Origin: Bacteroidia bacterium
GTDB taxonomy: Bacteria; Bacteroidota; Bacteroidia; Cytophagales; JAAEPT01
NCBI GenBank assembly: GCA_030431525.1
Contig: JAUIJC010000002.1
Coordinates: 118,182 to 182,181, forward strand
Length of the DNA stretch: 64,000 nt
Reading direction: 5' to 3'
Positions within the stretch are counted from its first letter, which is position 1, and each line of letters starts with the position of its first letter. The notes below the pieces were generated by a model. The model was not told the DNA's origin and ran no database searches. It worked only from the letters and a program-made list of their open reading frames with translations. A program made the translations under genes and the position numbers. Positions 1 through 8,814 of the stretch are shown here, piece by piece.

Positions 1-1147
1 ACACCGTCTTAAACTTCTCCTCAGTTTCCACCCATTCCTTTTCAGGTTCCGAGTCCACAGTAATGCCAGCGCCAGCATAAAGAGCCAGCTTTCCGTTTTG
101 GAATTGGGCGCAACGGATATTGACAAACTGTTGCGTTTCCCCTTCGATGTTTACAGGACCGATATGTCCGCAAAACAGCCCGCGTTCATGCGTTTCATTG
201 GTGAGGATAAACGCCTTGGAGGCTTCCAATGGAGTGCCACAAACAGCTGAGGTAGGGTGGAGGAGGTCAAGCATCTGCTGAGGAAGCTCAGGGTGGTCTA
301 CTTCCTTCATGTCCACCGAGTAGGTAGTTTTCAGATGGAAGAGATTACCAGCCTGAACGGTTCTTGGACCGTGTTCCTCAAATTCACGAAGACGGATTTT
401 CTTGAAGCAGGAGATGATGTAACGGCTGACAAGCGCCTGTTCCTCAATTTCCTTTTGGCGCCAAACCGCTTCCTTTGGAGAAAGTCCGTTATGGGGCTGT
501 GTACCCGCCAAGGCTACCGTTTTGAATACCTCGTTTTTGTCCTTAGAAATCAAGATTTCTGGGGTGGCGCCAATCCAAGTGCCGTATTCAGGTGTCGAAT
601 GGAGATTGACAAAGGCATTTGGGTATTGGTCGCAAAGCTTGATGAAATGCTCCATTAGGTCGGGAGCAGATTCTAAAACCCTGACTTTGGAAAGCACCAC
701 TTTTTGGAAAAGGTCCTCTTCCATGGCTTCCACGGCCAAACTTACATTCCCACAGAATTCGTCTTTGCTTGTATTTGTCGTTGGAAAAAGAGTGCCCTTA
801 TGCCAACTGAAGGTATCAGCCTTATCGACTTTTTGTTCCTTCCCAACAATCAGTGAGTAATCATGATTAGCACTGGATACTTGATAAAGTGAGTCGGCCA
901 CCAAGCCTTTTGCTTCATGACCCTTCGCTTGAAAAGTGTTTAGGGCAAAAGCGTTTTGCAGTTGCAGGTTGTCGAGCGAATGCAATTTTTCATTCTCTTG
1001 AATCAACAACTGGAACGCATCTTCCTCGGGCATTCGCCAAAGGGCAATGGAATGTCCCTTGGCTAAACTTGATGTAATGAGTGTTTTGAATCCCGTTTTT
1101 AAATGTTCGGAAGGGGTGTTTATAGGGGATGATTTCAACTCGGTCAT
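1..1147 (-). CDS. menF: Isochorismate synthase, 3' end outside the window
   Basis: Converts chorismate to isochorismate, the first committed step of menaquinone synthesis (cytoplasm). The minus-strand frame is open from an ATG at 1147 to the window edge, giving 382 residues without a stop. Chorismate-binding family motifs are visible: FQKVVLSKVR, GATPEIL, ALAGT, HPTSAVCGTP and, near the end, YAGAGI followed by SEPEKEW and ETEEKF. These last motifs are close to the C-terminus of the family, so probably only a few residues are missing. The N-terminal third is poorly conserved, as is usual. The neighbouring MenI-like thioesterase, upstream on the same strand, supports a menaquinone rather than siderophore role. 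A salicylate or siderophore function is the alternative, but nothing nearby supports it. Confidence 0.93.
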   Translation of the reverse strand, partial: MTELKSSPINTPSEHLKTGFKTLITSSLAKGHSIALWRMPEEDAFQLLIQENEKLHSLDNLQLQNAFALNTFQAKGHEAKGLVADSLYQVSSANHDYSLIVGKEQKVDKADTFSWHKGTLFPTTNTSKDEFCGNVSLAVEAMEEDLFQKVVLSKVRVLESAPDLMEHFIKLCDQYPNAFVNLHSTPEYGTWIGATPEILISKDKNEVFKTVALAGTQPHNGLSPKEAVWRQKEIEEQALVSRYIISCFKKIRLREFEEHGPRTVQAGNLFHLKTTYSVDMKEVDHPELPQQMLDLLHPTSAVCGTPLEASKAFILTNETHERGLFCGHIGPVNIEGETQQFVNIRCAQFQNGKLALYAGAGITVDSEPEKEWVETEEKFKTV

Positions 1148-1250
1148 TTAATTAATATTCGTATTCCAGCTTTTACTTCAAGAGCTTAATTGATTGAAGA
1201 AAAGCGTGTTGTGTTTTAGGAGGTCTTGTGTTGTTCAAAAGGACAGAAGC

Positions 1251-1340
1251 CACTGAGGAAAGGAGGTCACAGAGCTTTGAGATGCGAAAAGGAACGTCTA
1301 TAGGCCTCCTTTCCTCCTTATCTCTGTGTCCTCTGTGGTT
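1251..1340. repeat. Degenerate copy of the ACCACrGAG hairpin family
   Basis: The gap between menF and menI carries a right arm with AAGGAGG-like and CCTCTGTGGT sequence and a partly eroded left arm (CCACTGAGGAAAGGAGG). The same arm sequences recur at 19038-19149, 58436-58539 and 61951-62040. This copy is the least symmetric of the four. The rest of the gap, 1148-1250, shows nothing recognisable. Confidence 0.5.
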
Positions 1341-1360
1341 AATTTTCCCAGCTCCACTGT

Positions 1361-1780
1361 TTATTTCTTTTTCACCACAGCCATGGTAAGCCTGCTAATG
1401 CAAACCAGTTTTTCCTGTTCGTCGTGGATGCGGATTTCCCACACATGGGTGCTTTGCCCTATATGAACGGCTGTTGCTTTGCCGTAAACCCAACCGCTTT
1501 TCACACCCCTGATATGGTTGGCATTGACCTCCAAACCAACACAATATTCCTTTTCTTGGTTTACGCAGAGGTTTGCCCCAAGACTCCCCAAGGATTCCGC
1601 CAATACTACGGAGGCTCCACCGTGCAACATGTTAAAAGGCTGTTGGGTGCGCTCATCCACTGGCATCTTGGCGCAAAGAAAATCCTCGCCAACTTCGGTG
1701 TACTCAATGCCCAAGAACTTGGTCATGTTGGTGTTCAACTTTTCGTTGATGAACGCTGGGGTGAAGTGGGAGGGAATCAT
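1361..1780 (-). CDS. menI: Hotdog-fold thioesterase, probable DHNA-CoA hydrolase
   Basis: A 139-residue hotdog protein expected to hydrolyse 1,4-dihydroxy-2-naphthoyl-CoA in menaquinone synthesis. It aligns by eye along its whole length with E. coli YdiI/MenI: MPVDERTQQPF, then LHGGASVVLAES with the catalytic Glu, then GLEVNANHIR and SRLTMA near the end. It lies 213 bp upstream of menF on the same strand. The shared strand and pathway suggest co-expression, although a degenerate hairpin lies between them. A general PaaI-type acyl-CoA thioesterase is the alternative. The YdiI-like motif and menF neighbour make MenI the better call. Confidence 0.85.
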   Translation of the reverse strand: MIPSHFTPAFINEKLNTNMTKFLGIEYTEVGEDFLCAKMPVDERTQQPFNMLHGGASVVLAESLGSLGANLCVNQEKEYCVGLEVNANHIRGVKSGWVYGKATAVHIGQSTHVWEIRIHDEQEKLVCISRLTMAVVKKK

Positions 1781-1883
1781 AGGAGAAGGCTTAGTGTGGC
1801 TTCGCTATTGGCGTTTAGATAAACTACCTTTGAGCTAAAGGTCAGTGTCAAATTTTATGAACAATGGCCTTTGCAAGTGGTCA

Positions 1884-1918
1884 TCATTGTACTTAATACT
1901 TTGTACTCGATACTTCGA
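1884..1918. repeat. Short TACT-rich direct repeat
   Basis: The gap between menI and the phosphatase gene contains TTGTACTTAATACTTTGTACTCGATACTTCG, shown here in two parts: TTGTACTTAATACT then TTGTACTCGATACT. The half-repeats resemble those in the tyrS leader at 17846-17935. It looks like a remnant of a simple intergenic repeat. No promoter was confidently seen. Confidence 0.35.
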
Positions 1919-1984
1919 AATGGAATCTTTTCCTTTTTATCGATGTAACACTTAAGATGTTTCTACAATAAATCTACGACAAAT

Positions 1985-2617
1985 ATGGGGCGCAAGAAAA
2001 TATACCTTGTTAGACACGGTCAGACTGATTACAACCTGAAGGGAATCATCCAAGGGGGAAAAGTGGACGCCCCATTGAACGAGACGGGTAGGGCGCAGGC
2101 CTCGGCATTTTATGAGGCTTACGCAGATGTGCCCTTTGATCGCATTTTTACTTCCGCCCTTGTGCGCACACATCAATCAGTACAGCAGTTTATTTCATCA
2201 AATATTCCGCATGAGATTCATGAGGGCCTGAATGAAATCAGCTGGGGAAAGCACGACGGCAAGATGAATGCCGACGATCCATATTACTGGGACGTGGTTG
2301 GAAGATGGGATGAAGGAGAGGTGGATTTGCGCCCAGAAGAGGGGGAAAGTCCATCGGACGTGGCCGAGAAGCAAAAATTGGTGATTGATCATTTATTGTC
2401 CGAGGACAAGGATGAACAGGTTTTGGTGTGCATGCACGGTCGGGCCATGAGAATTTTATTGTGTTGGCTGACGGGCAAGGATTTGTCTGAAATGGACAGC
2501 TTTAAGCACCACAATCTCGGGCTTTATGTCTTGGTTTATGAACAAGGAAAATGGGAGGTTGAAACCCATAACGATTTGACTCACTTGGAGAAAGAAAAGG
2601 GGTTGTTGGTGAAATAA
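1985..2617 (+). CDS. Histidine phosphatase family protein
   Basis: A 210-residue member of the phosphoglycerate-mutase/acid-phosphatase superfamily, cytoplasmic. The N-terminal phosphohistidine motif RHGQT is at about residue 10, an acidic middle segment follows, and the second histidine is in CMHGRAMR at about residue 150. Family members hydrolyse phosphate monoesters or act as cofactor-dependent mutases. The substrate cannot be read from sequence. The length suits a phosphatase such as CobC/GpmB-like proteins rather than a glycolytic mutase. It stands alone, with its own terminator downstream and pdhC following. Confidence 0.85.
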   Translation: MGRKKIYLVRHGQTDYNLKGIIQGGKVDAPLNETGRAQASAFYEAYADVPFDRIFTSALVRTHQSVQQFISSNIPHEIHEGLNEISWGKHDGKMNADDPYYWDVVGRWDEGEVDLRPEEGESPSDVAEKQKLVIDHLLSEDKDEQVLVCMHGRAMRILLCWLTGKDLSEMDSFKHHNLGLYVLVYEQGKWEVETHNDLTHLEKEKGLLVK

Positions 2618-2626
2618 AGCAGGTGA

Positions 2627-2656
2627 GCCTTCTCAATATTGGGGAGGCTTTCTTGT
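2627..2656 (+). terminator. Terminator-like hairpin after the phosphatase gene
   Basis: AGCCTTCTC pairs with GGGGAGGCT (two G-U pairs) around a short AATATT loop and is followed by TTCTTG. It lies about 10 bp after the stop codon. The U-tract is weak. Confidence 0.5.
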
Positions 2657-2838
2657 TTATGGAAGGATTCATTCCTGCCTTATTCCAAGCCACTCGGCGA
2701 AAGCAAATTCCCTTCGGGCTTGTCAAACATTCCCAAATGGGTTAATTTTGACGCCATTATTCATGGGCTTCGTATGTCCGTGCTAGTTTGAAAATCGTTG
2801 GGTCATCGTGACCCGTTCAAAAACCATATTGCAGTACA

Positions 2839-4476
2839 ATGGCTGAAGTGATGCTTATGCCCAAGTTGAGCGATACCATGACCGAAGGTGTCATCGCCAA
2901 CTGGCTCATCAAGGTAGGAGAGAAGGTAAGCGAAGGGGACATTATCGCCGAAGTTGAATCTGACAAAGCTACCATGGAGGTGGAGTGCTACGAAGAAGGC
3001 ACTTTGCTCTACATCGGTGCTGAGGCTGGTGATTCCATTCCAGTGAATGGCGTAATGGCCATCATCGGTGAGGAAGGCGAGGACTTCTCTTCTTTGTTGG
3101 AAGGCGGAAGCGCTCCAGCTTCTGAGGAGGCTCCTGCAGAGGAAGCGTCTGCTCCAGCAGAGGCCATTGACGTTTCAGGTATCGACGCGCAAGTGATGCG
3201 CATGCCTAAGTTGTCTGATACCATGACCGAGGGTGTGATCGCCAACTGGCTCATCAATGTTGGTGATACAGTGAACGAAGGTGACATCATCGCCGAGGTT
3301 GAGTCTGACAAGGCGACCATGGAAGTGGAGTGCTACGAAGAAGGTACTTTGCTTTACATCGGTGCTGAGGCTGGTGGCAAAATTCCTGTAGATGGCATCA
3401 TGGCCATCGTAGGTGCTGCCGACGCCGACTATAAGAAATTGATTGCTGCTGAGAAAGCCCAAGGTTCTGGTGCTTCTGCTCCTGCAGCTGAAAGCAAACC
3501 CGCGCCTGAGGCATCTTCAGCGGCACCCTCCACTCCTGCCGCTGCTCCAAAGATTGATAGCGGCTCTACCGCTGCGGAAGCTGATGGCCGGGTTAAAGCA
3601 TCTCCTTTGGCCAAGAAACTAGCGGCTGATAAAGGATATAAGTTGAGCGAAATTAAAGGTTCTGGTCCTGGTGGACGTGTAGTGAAGTCCGATGTAGAGA
3701 ACTTCACACCAGCCGCTGCTGCTCCAGCTCCTGCTGCTGCCAGCGAGGCTAAGCCAGCTGCTGCTCCAATCGCATTGCCTACCGTTGTTGGTGAAGAGTC
3801 TTACAAGGAGGAGAACCTCTCGCAAATGCGTAAGGTGATCGCTCGTCGTTTGTCCGAGTCCAAGTTCCAAGCGCCACACTTCTATGTGACGATGGAGATC
3901 AACATGGACAAGGCCATCGAGGCGCGTAAGTCCATGAACGAAATCTCTCCTGTGAAGATTTCCTTCAACGACATGGTGGTGAAAGCTACTGCGGTTGCAT
4001 TACGCAAAAACCCAGCTGCTAACTCTATGTGGTTGGGTGACAAGATTCGCTACAACGATCACGTACATATCGGTGTTGCCGTTGCTATTCCTGACGGTTT
4101 GGTGGTACCAACCATCAAGTTCGCCGATTCTAAGACACTTTCTCACCTCTCTGCTGAGGTGAAGGAGTTGGCTGGAAAAGCGAAGAACAAGACCTTGGGT
4201 GCCAACGAAATGGAAGGTTCTACCTTCACTATCTCCAACTTGGGTATGTTCGGTGTTGAGGAGTTCACTGCTATCGTGAACCCACCAGCAGCATGTATCA
4301 TGGCTGTGGGTGGTATCAAGCAGACTCCAGTGGTGAAAGACGGTCAGATCGTTCCAGGTAACGTAATGAAAGTTACGCTTTCTGCTGACCACCGTGTAGT
4401 GGACGGCGCTGTTGCTGCTGCATTCTTGAAGGACTTCAAAGGACTTTTGGAAGACCCAGTTCGCATCTTGATCTAA
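2839..4476 (+). CDS. pdhC: Pyruvate dehydrogenase E2, dihydrolipoamide acetyltransferase with two lipoyl domains
   Basis: Core E2 subunit that transfers acetyl groups from lipoyl-lysine to CoA. Two N-terminal lipoyl domains each contain ESDKATMEVE; the lipoylated lysines are K43 and K158. Ala/Pro/Glu-rich linkers separate them. A peripheral-subunit-binding domain lies at about 253-288 (ASPLAKKLA, GPGGRVVKSDV). The catalytic acyltransferase domain ends with the DHRVVDG motif (H518, D522). The 545-residue length fits a two-lipoyl E2. The two lipoyl domains are unusually alike in protein and DNA, which suggests duplication with sequence homogenisation. No E1 or E3 gene is adjacent, so the complex is assembled from dispersed loci. 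Pyruvate rather than 2-oxoglutarate is inferred from the double lipoyl layout. Confidence 0.93.
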   Translation: MAEVMLMPKLSDTMTEGVIANWLIKVGEKVSEGDIIAEVESDKATMEVECYEEGTLLYIGAEAGDSIPVNGVMAIIGEEGEDFSSLLEGGSAPASEEAPAEEASAPAEAIDVSGIDAQVMRMPKLSDTMTEGVIANWLINVGDTVNEGDIIAEVESDKATMEVECYEEGTLLYIGAEAGGKIPVDGIMAIVGAADADYKKLIAAEKAQGSGASAPAAESKPAPEASSAAPSTPAAAPKIDSGSTAAEADGRVKASPLAKKLAADKGYKLSEIKGSGPGGRVVKSDVENFTPAAAAPAPAAASEAKPAAAPIALPTVVGEESYKEENLSQMRKVIARRLSESKFQAPHFYVTMEINMDKAIEARKSMNEISPVKISFNDMVVKATAVALRKNPAANSMWLGDKIRYNDHVHIGVAVAIPDGLVVPTIKFADSKTLSHLSAEVKELAGKAKNKTLGANEMEGSTFTISNLGMFGVEEFTAIVNPPAACIMAVGGIKQTPVVKDGQIVPGNVMKVTLSADHRVVDGAVAAAFLKDFKGLLEDPVRILI

Positions 4477-4502
4477 GCAAAATTAGATTTTGGTTATATA
4501 GG

Positions 4503-4533
4503 AAACCGCCCAAAAATTTGGGCGGTTTTTTTG
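4503..4533 (+). terminator. Rho-independent terminator of pdhC
   Basis: AAACCGCCCAAA pairs perfectly with TTTGGGCGGTTT around a two-base loop, followed by a T-tract, 26 bp after the pdhC stop. Confidence 0.9.
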
Positions 4534-4564
4534 TGTTTTATTTATTTGATAGGAAACAATATTT

Positions 4565-5107
4565 ATGAAAACGATATCGCTTAAGCACTTTGCTCAATAT
4601 GGGAAATTTGATTCAATTGCTATTGGTTCGTATAAATCTGATGTAATTAACCTTTTAGGTGATGATTTTGATTTCTACGATGATGGAGTAGAAACACAAA
4701 TCTTAAAATATGGATGGTATGAATTCTTTTTTTGGTCAAGTACTGAAAAGCTATTTGGTATCCAAAATGACCACCTTCAGGCTGATTGCATCAATCATGA
4801 TGAAATGATTGAGTTTGAAAATCAAAAATTCAAAGTTGATAATTGGTTTTTACAAGTAGGTAAGGGGTTTACCTTTAGAGAGGTTTTATCTATTTTAGAA
4901 ACCCAAAAAATTGAGTTTGAAATTACAGAATTATATGAGGATGGTCCAGGAATTATAAAATTCGCTAGTGGTGTTTATTTAGATTTTAGCGGTGACATTT
5001 CTGGTTGGGATATAGAGAAAGATCAGTGGTTGGATAAGGTTATAGATGATCAATTTGAATATTTGTTGAATGGGATAAGATTGTTTGATTTAAATAAAAA
5101 TTCATGA
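4565..5107 (+). CDS. Orphan hypothetical protein, A+T-rich
   Basis: I do not recognise this 180-residue protein. It has no signal peptide or membrane segment and is rich in Asp, Glu, Phe, Tyr and Trp (for example YGWYEFFFW). Its acidic, aromatic composition and size resemble single-domain immunity proteins of polymorphic toxin systems, but no motif proves that and no toxin gene is nearby. Codon use is visibly richer in A/T than pdhC on one side and most of the window, which suggests recent acquisition. It starts 30 bp after the pdhC terminator and appears to be its own transcription unit. Confidence 0.75.
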   Translation: MKTISLKHFAQYGKFDSIAIGSYKSDVINLLGDDFDFYDDGVETQILKYGWYEFFFWSSTEKLFGIQNDHLQADCINHDEMIEFENQKFKVDNWFLQVGKGFTFREVLSILETQKIEFEITELYEDGPGIIKFASGVYLDFSGDISGWDIEKDQWLDKVIDDQFEYLLNGIRLFDLNKNS

Positions 5108-5116
5108 GAAAGTCTG

Positions 5117-5141
5117 ACGGTGCTTCGTTAAAGCATCGAAG
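5117..5141 (+). terminator. Possible terminator after the A+T-rich orphan
   Basis: TGCTT and AAGCA can pair, or alternatively CTTCG and CGAAG, just upstream of a run of seven T, within 35 bp of the stop codon. Confidence 0.5.
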
Positions 5142-5190
5142 TTTTTTTAAACTTTTTATCGACTCGACAGCTTCTGATGGGACTCCTGTC

Positions 5191-5273
5191 GCGTTTGAAA
5201 CCGTAAATTGCATTTGCAATGCTTTAGTTTAACCTGATTGGGACATTAGAAATGTTGGGACGGTTTCGAACGC
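5191..5273. repeat. Inverted repeat, 14-bp arms
   Basis: GCGTTTGAAACCGT at 5191-5204 is matched by ACGGTTTCGAACGC at 5260-5273, one mismatch in 14. Within the loop lies a further small palindrome (ATTGCATTTGCAAT). The element sits between two convergent genes. Nothing else was seen in the 5142-5340 gap. Confidence 0.6.
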
Positions 5274-5340
5274 TTTGCAAAAACGCCCGAGGTGGCATTA
5301 GGGAGGGCTAAGTCGTGGAAGTTGGATTTTTTAGAAAACA

Positions 5341-6108
5341 TCACTTCACCTTCCACCAAGGAACAAGCCCAAAATCAGTCAGTAACGTTGTGATCTCTCC
5401 TGTGGAATCAGTGCCGATGTAGGTGGCATAACATCCATCTCCATAACCTGTAGAGAAGGTGGCTAGTTTATGGGGACCAAAGTTTTTGATAAAGCCCAGA
5501 CCATTATTCTCATTAGGAACCTTAACGAAAGTTGATTCCCAAATGGGATGAGGCATTTTGGTGAAGGTGTGGTTTGCTACTGAATCAATAAATATTCCTG
5601 TGCCCATATCGACAGGATAGCAGTAAATTTTTGAGTCAATAAGTTCTCTTGGTACCTGACCCTGCCTACGTGCAAATTCCCACTTCATAACCTTTTTATT
5701 GGAGAATCTAATACGCGAGTAGGCGACTCTTCTGTCATTCTCAAATTGAGCTACAGCAATTTGTACTGGAAATTCCCCTTTATCGAATTGATGAATGAAG
5801 GGCTCAGCGTTGTACATATTGATGGGGTCGCAGGCAATGATCTTTCCTGATTCTAATTTGATGTTCCCCAGCTGGTAGGCTTTCAACTTGAAGGTCCTGT
5901 CCTTGTTTGTAATGGGTTCAGGATTTTGAAAGGCAACCTCAAAAATTCGAGGGTAGACGCCTTCCTTGCTTGCCGTGTCGTTCACCTCATTGAGATCAAT
6001 TGAAGCCATAAAAGTGCTTTGGTTCTTTTCTACATTTGGCTTGAGGTAATGGAAATAATAAAGAAGGGCAAGCGGAATAAATATAAGAGCGAAATGTCTG
6101 GTTTTCAT
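5341..6108 (-). CDS. DUF4241 domain protein, membrane anchored
   Basis: A 255-residue protein with a single N-terminal hydrophobic segment (residues 6-20) and then a DUF4241 domain. Family features seen are GVYPRIFEVAF near residue 50, RVAYSRIRF in the middle, GTGIFID, and near the end SGYGDGCYATY then LLTDFGLVPWW. DUF4241 has no assigned biochemical function that I can state. The start is placed at the ATG at 6108, which gives the membrane segment directly. The frame is open further upstream but that extension has no recognisable content. The anchor implies periplasmic or inner-membrane location of the domain. Confidence 0.75.
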   Translation of the reverse strand: MKTRHFALIFIPLALLYYFHYLKPNVEKNQSTFMASIDLNEVNDTASKEGVYPRIFEVAFQNPEPITNKDRTFKLKAYQLGNIKLESGKIIACDPINMYNAEPFIHQFDKGEFPVQIAVAQFENDRRVAYSRIRFSNKKVMKWEFARRQGQVPRELIDSKIYCYPVDMGTGIFIDSVANHTFTKMPHPIWESTFVKVPNENNGLGFIKNFGPHKLATFSTGYGDGCYATYIGTDSTGEITTLLTDFGLVPWWKVK

Positions 6109-6168
6109 AGTTGAAGTCGATAAGGTGTATGGGTTGATTAACCAAATCAATGGCGTCTCATACTTGGA

Positions 6169-6176
6169 CAAAATTA
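6169..6176 (-). promoter_or_regulatory. Possible -7 box for the DUF4241 gene
   Basis: The minus strand reads TAATTTTG, matching the Bacteroidota TAnnTTTG -7 consensus, about 60 bp upstream of the ATG. No convincing -33 TTTG was found. The remaining divergent gap between 6109 and 6410 shows nothing else recognisable. Confidence 0.35.
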
Positions 6177-6410
6177 ACCTGAATTCTTCAAAATGTTTAC
6201 CCATGCCAATGGTATGGTCGTCGTATTGACTCTTCCAGAATAAGAATCTACCCGTAAGTTTTTCGTCTTCGGAAATACTCATTCCGCGTATGGTGTTACC
6301 TAAATAAAACGGTTGTGATCGAATGCTGTTTCTCAATCTTGATGGGTACTGTGATTTTGATGGTCCCCAGTCTTTTTGCTATCTTTTCCGAATCTCTAAA
6401 ATCCATTTGT

Positions 6411-7232
6411 ATGAAAAAGTCAGTATTGTATCCGCTCTCAATCCTGTTTGCAGGTGGGGCGCTGTTCTCATGTGAGCTTAAAGACCAAACAACTGCAAGC
6501 GAAGCTGTTGAGGTGGCTGAGGAGTATTCATTGGTGAATAAACTTTACAATGATGCTTCCAACACTTCTGATGATGGAGTGATGACTGCGGAGGAGGATA
6601 TGGAAGGTTCCAGTACGAAAAGAATTGCTGGGGAAGGGCCAACCATTACGGTTTCGCCAGCGGATCTTACCACTTTCCCAAAAAACATCACCATTGATTT
6701 TGGTCAGGAAGGCATCACGGGAGAAGATGGTGTTCTTCGTCAGGGAATTGTGATGATTGAATCCTCAGATTGGCATTCCGTTGAGGGAAGTGTGCATACT
6801 ACAACGTTCAGCAACTATTACCAGAATGGTTATAAAGTGGAGGGTACGCATGTGTCAACCAACCTCGGTAATGTGGATGCGGACAACCAAAAATTTCAGG
6901 TTGTTATTGAAGATGGAAAGGTGACTACGCCTGCTGGTGAAATCATCAATTACGAGCAAAACACCACGCGTACCCAAAAGGCTGGCGCCAGTACCAAATT
7001 GAATGTTTGGGATGATGAATACCTTATTGAGGGCACCCAGTCTGGTATTAGCTCCAGTCAAATAGAGTACTCCATGGAAACAAAGGAGGCACTCCACTTT
7101 GTAGTCGTTCCTCGTGGCATTGTTGCTGGAATTTTGGAACTCAACATTGGCACCATTGAGGATATCGAAATCGACTATGCAAAAAAGCAGATTACAACTG
7201 CCGATGGGAATACTTATCCATTGGGTAATTAA
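6411..7232 (+). CDS. Hypothetical lipoprotein
   Basis: A 273-residue exported protein. The N-terminus has basic residues, a hydrophobic stretch and the lipobox LFSC followed by Glu, so it is probably a lipoprotein. The mature part holds internally similar beta-rich segments: FPKNITIDFGQEGITGEDGVLRQG, split here as FPKNITIDFGQEG and TGEDGVLRQG, and a later NYEQNTTRTQKAG. The pattern resembles Bacteroidota surface lipoproteins of unknown role. The start is the ATG at 6411; a longer open frame upstream lacks a signal peptide. It is monocistronic, with a strong terminator downstream. Confidence 0.75.
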   Translation: MKKSVLYPLSILFAGGALFSCELKDQTTASEAVEVAEEYSLVNKLYNDASNTSDDGVMTAEEDMEGSSTKRIAGEGPTITVSPADLTTFPKNITIDFGQEGITGEDGVLRQGIVMIESSDWHSVEGSVHTTTFSNYYQNGYKVEGTHVSTNLGNVDADNQKFQVVIEDGKVTTPAGEIINYEQNTTRTQKAGASTKLNVWDDEYLIEGTQSGISSSQIEYSMETKEALHFVVVPRGIVAGILELNIGTIEDIEIDYAKKQITTADGNTYPLGN

Positions 7233-7265
7233 TTAGTTCCGTTATAGTTGAATCTTCAAGATCGT

Positions 7266-7317
7266 AAATCCCAGCTTGAGCAGTCAAAAACGATTGCTCA
7301 GGCTGGGATTTTTTGTT
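7266..7317 (+). terminator. Terminator of the 6411-7232 lipoprotein gene
   Basis: AAATCCCAGC...TTGAGCA pairs with TGCTCA...GCTGGGATTT, followed by TTTTTG. The stem is about 19 bp with one bulge and begins 33 bp after the stop. Confidence 0.85.
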
Positions 7318-7406
7318 GGTAGGGTCACAGGTCTTAATTTGGAAGACCAAGGCAAGGAAAATGACGTTCTCTTTTTTCGAGAGCAAAAACGCTTAATACT
7401 GCTTTT

Positions 7407-8243
7407 ATGAAACTTCATGTTATAGATACCGAGCTTTTCAAATTGGACGGAGGGGCCATGTTTGGCGTAGTGCCCAAGGTGATTTGGAACAAGCTGAACC
7501 CTGCTGATGAACATAACCTCTGTACATGGGCGATGCGCCTGTTGCTGATTGAGGATGGCGACCGCAAGATTTTGATTGATACAGGAATCGGTGACAAGCA
7601 AAGCGAAAAGTTTTTTAGCTACTACTATCTGGACAAGACCAATACACTGGAAAAGTCATTGACAGCTAAGGGTTTTTCTTTTGCCGATATCACGGATGTG
7701 GTCTTGACGCATTTCCATTTTGACCATGTAGGCGGTGCGGTGAAAAAGGAAGGAGAGCAGTTGTTACCTGCATTTCCGAATGCCACTTATTGGACCAGCA
7801 GGGCGCATTTGGATTGGGCATTGAACCCGAATGCCCGTGAGAAGGCGAGTTTCCTGAAGGAGAATATTGTTCCGTTACAGGAGGCTGGTGTTTTTAAGTT
7901 CGTCGAAGAAGGGAATTCCCCTTTTGAGCATATTGATTTCATTTTCGTTGATGGACATACCGAGTCGCAGATGTTGCCATTGATAAATACAGGGGAGCGT
8001 AGGTTGCTTTACTGCGCTGATTTGTTCCCTTCGGTGGGGCATTTGCCATTGCCTTATGTGATGGCTTATGATGTTCGTCCATTGGAAACCTTAAAGGAAA
8101 AGGAGGAGGTCTTGGGGCGTGCGATTCAGGAAAACTGGGTATTGTTCTTTGAGCATGACCCAAAAATTGAGTGCTGTACGCTGGAGCAAACCGACCGAGG
8201 AATCCGTGCAAAGGAAACCTTTGCTTTGTCTGAGCTGTTCTAA
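7407..8243 (+). CDS. MBL-fold metallo-hydrolase, lactonase-like
   Basis: A 278-residue metallo-beta-lactamase-fold enzyme. The metal-binding motif THFHFDHVGG is at about residues 100-109, with a downstream GHTES (His), YCADLFP (Asp) and FFEHDPK (His) completing the usual ligand set. The layout is like the AHL-lactonase/quinolone-hydrolase branch. It has no signal peptide, so it is cytoplasmic. The substrate is not readable from sequence. It is followed after 17 bp by an RDD-family gene on the same strand and the two are probably co-transcribed. Confidence 0.85.
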   Translation: MKLHVIDTELFKLDGGAMFGVVPKVIWNKLNPADEHNLCTWAMRLLLIEDGDRKILIDTGIGDKQSEKFFSYYYLDKTNTLEKSLTAKGFSFADITDVVLTHFHFDHVGGAVKKEGEQLLPAFPNATYWTSRAHLDWALNPNAREKASFLKENIVPLQEAGVFKFVEEGNSPFEHIDFIFVDGHTESQMLPLINTGERRLLYCADLFPSVGHLPLPYVMAYDVRPLETLKEKEEVLGRAIQENWVLFFEHDPKIECCTLEQTDRGIRAKETFALSELF

Positions 8244-8260
8244 GGTGTAATTTTGAGCCT

Positions 8261-8683
8261 ATGGAAAATTCAGAATCGACTCGAATAGAGTCACAGGAGC
8301 AGTTGGTGCCGTGGTTGAGCAGGTTGTGTAACTACCTTATTGATTCCGTGGTGGTGGTTTTGTTGATGCAGGCCTATTTAGGTGCCATGGGAGTAAATCC
8401 AGAAGCGCTTGCTCCTGAGGAGTCATTGACGGTGATGGGGCATCTTATTCTTATCAAATTGGCCTATTACTTTGGTATGGAGGCTTTGTTAGGAAAGACC
8501 TTGGCTAAGTTCATTACCCGAACTCAAGTGGTGGACGAGGATGGAAACAAGCCTGCGATTGGGAAAATTGCCATCAGAACCCTTTGCCGTTTGATTCCTT
8601 TGCGTGAATTGTCCTTTGTGGCGAAGTTCCCTTACGGTTTTCACGATCGTTTTTCCAAGACCTATGTGGTTTGGGATTCTTAA
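8261..8683 (+). CDS. RDD-family membrane protein
   Basis: A 140-residue inner-membrane protein of the RDD family. The family's first-helix motif appears as LSRLCNYLIDSVVV at about residues 19-32. Further hydrophobic helices follow (about 56-75), then a GKTLAKFITRTQVV-type loop and a C-terminal RDD-like region (IRTLCRLIP). Family proteins are of unclear or ion-transport function. It sits 17 bp after the MBL hydrolase gene, so the two likely form an operon. Confidence 0.75.
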   Translation: MENSESTRIESQEQLVPWLSRLCNYLIDSVVVVLLMQAYLGAMGVNPEALAPEESLTVMGHLILIKLAYYFGMEALLGKTLAKFITRTQVVDEDGNKPAIGKIAIRTLCRLIPLRELSFVAKFPYGFHDRFSKTYVVWDS

Positions 8684-8814
8684 TGATTTGGATGCTGACG
8701 CCTCCTTTTTTTCGGTAAAAGGTATTTTGCGGTAACTAAAACACCTTGTTTGCTCGTTAAGCATATAAAGGAGTTTTCCTAAAAGCCATTGGCTTTGGGT
8801 TAATCAATACAGCT

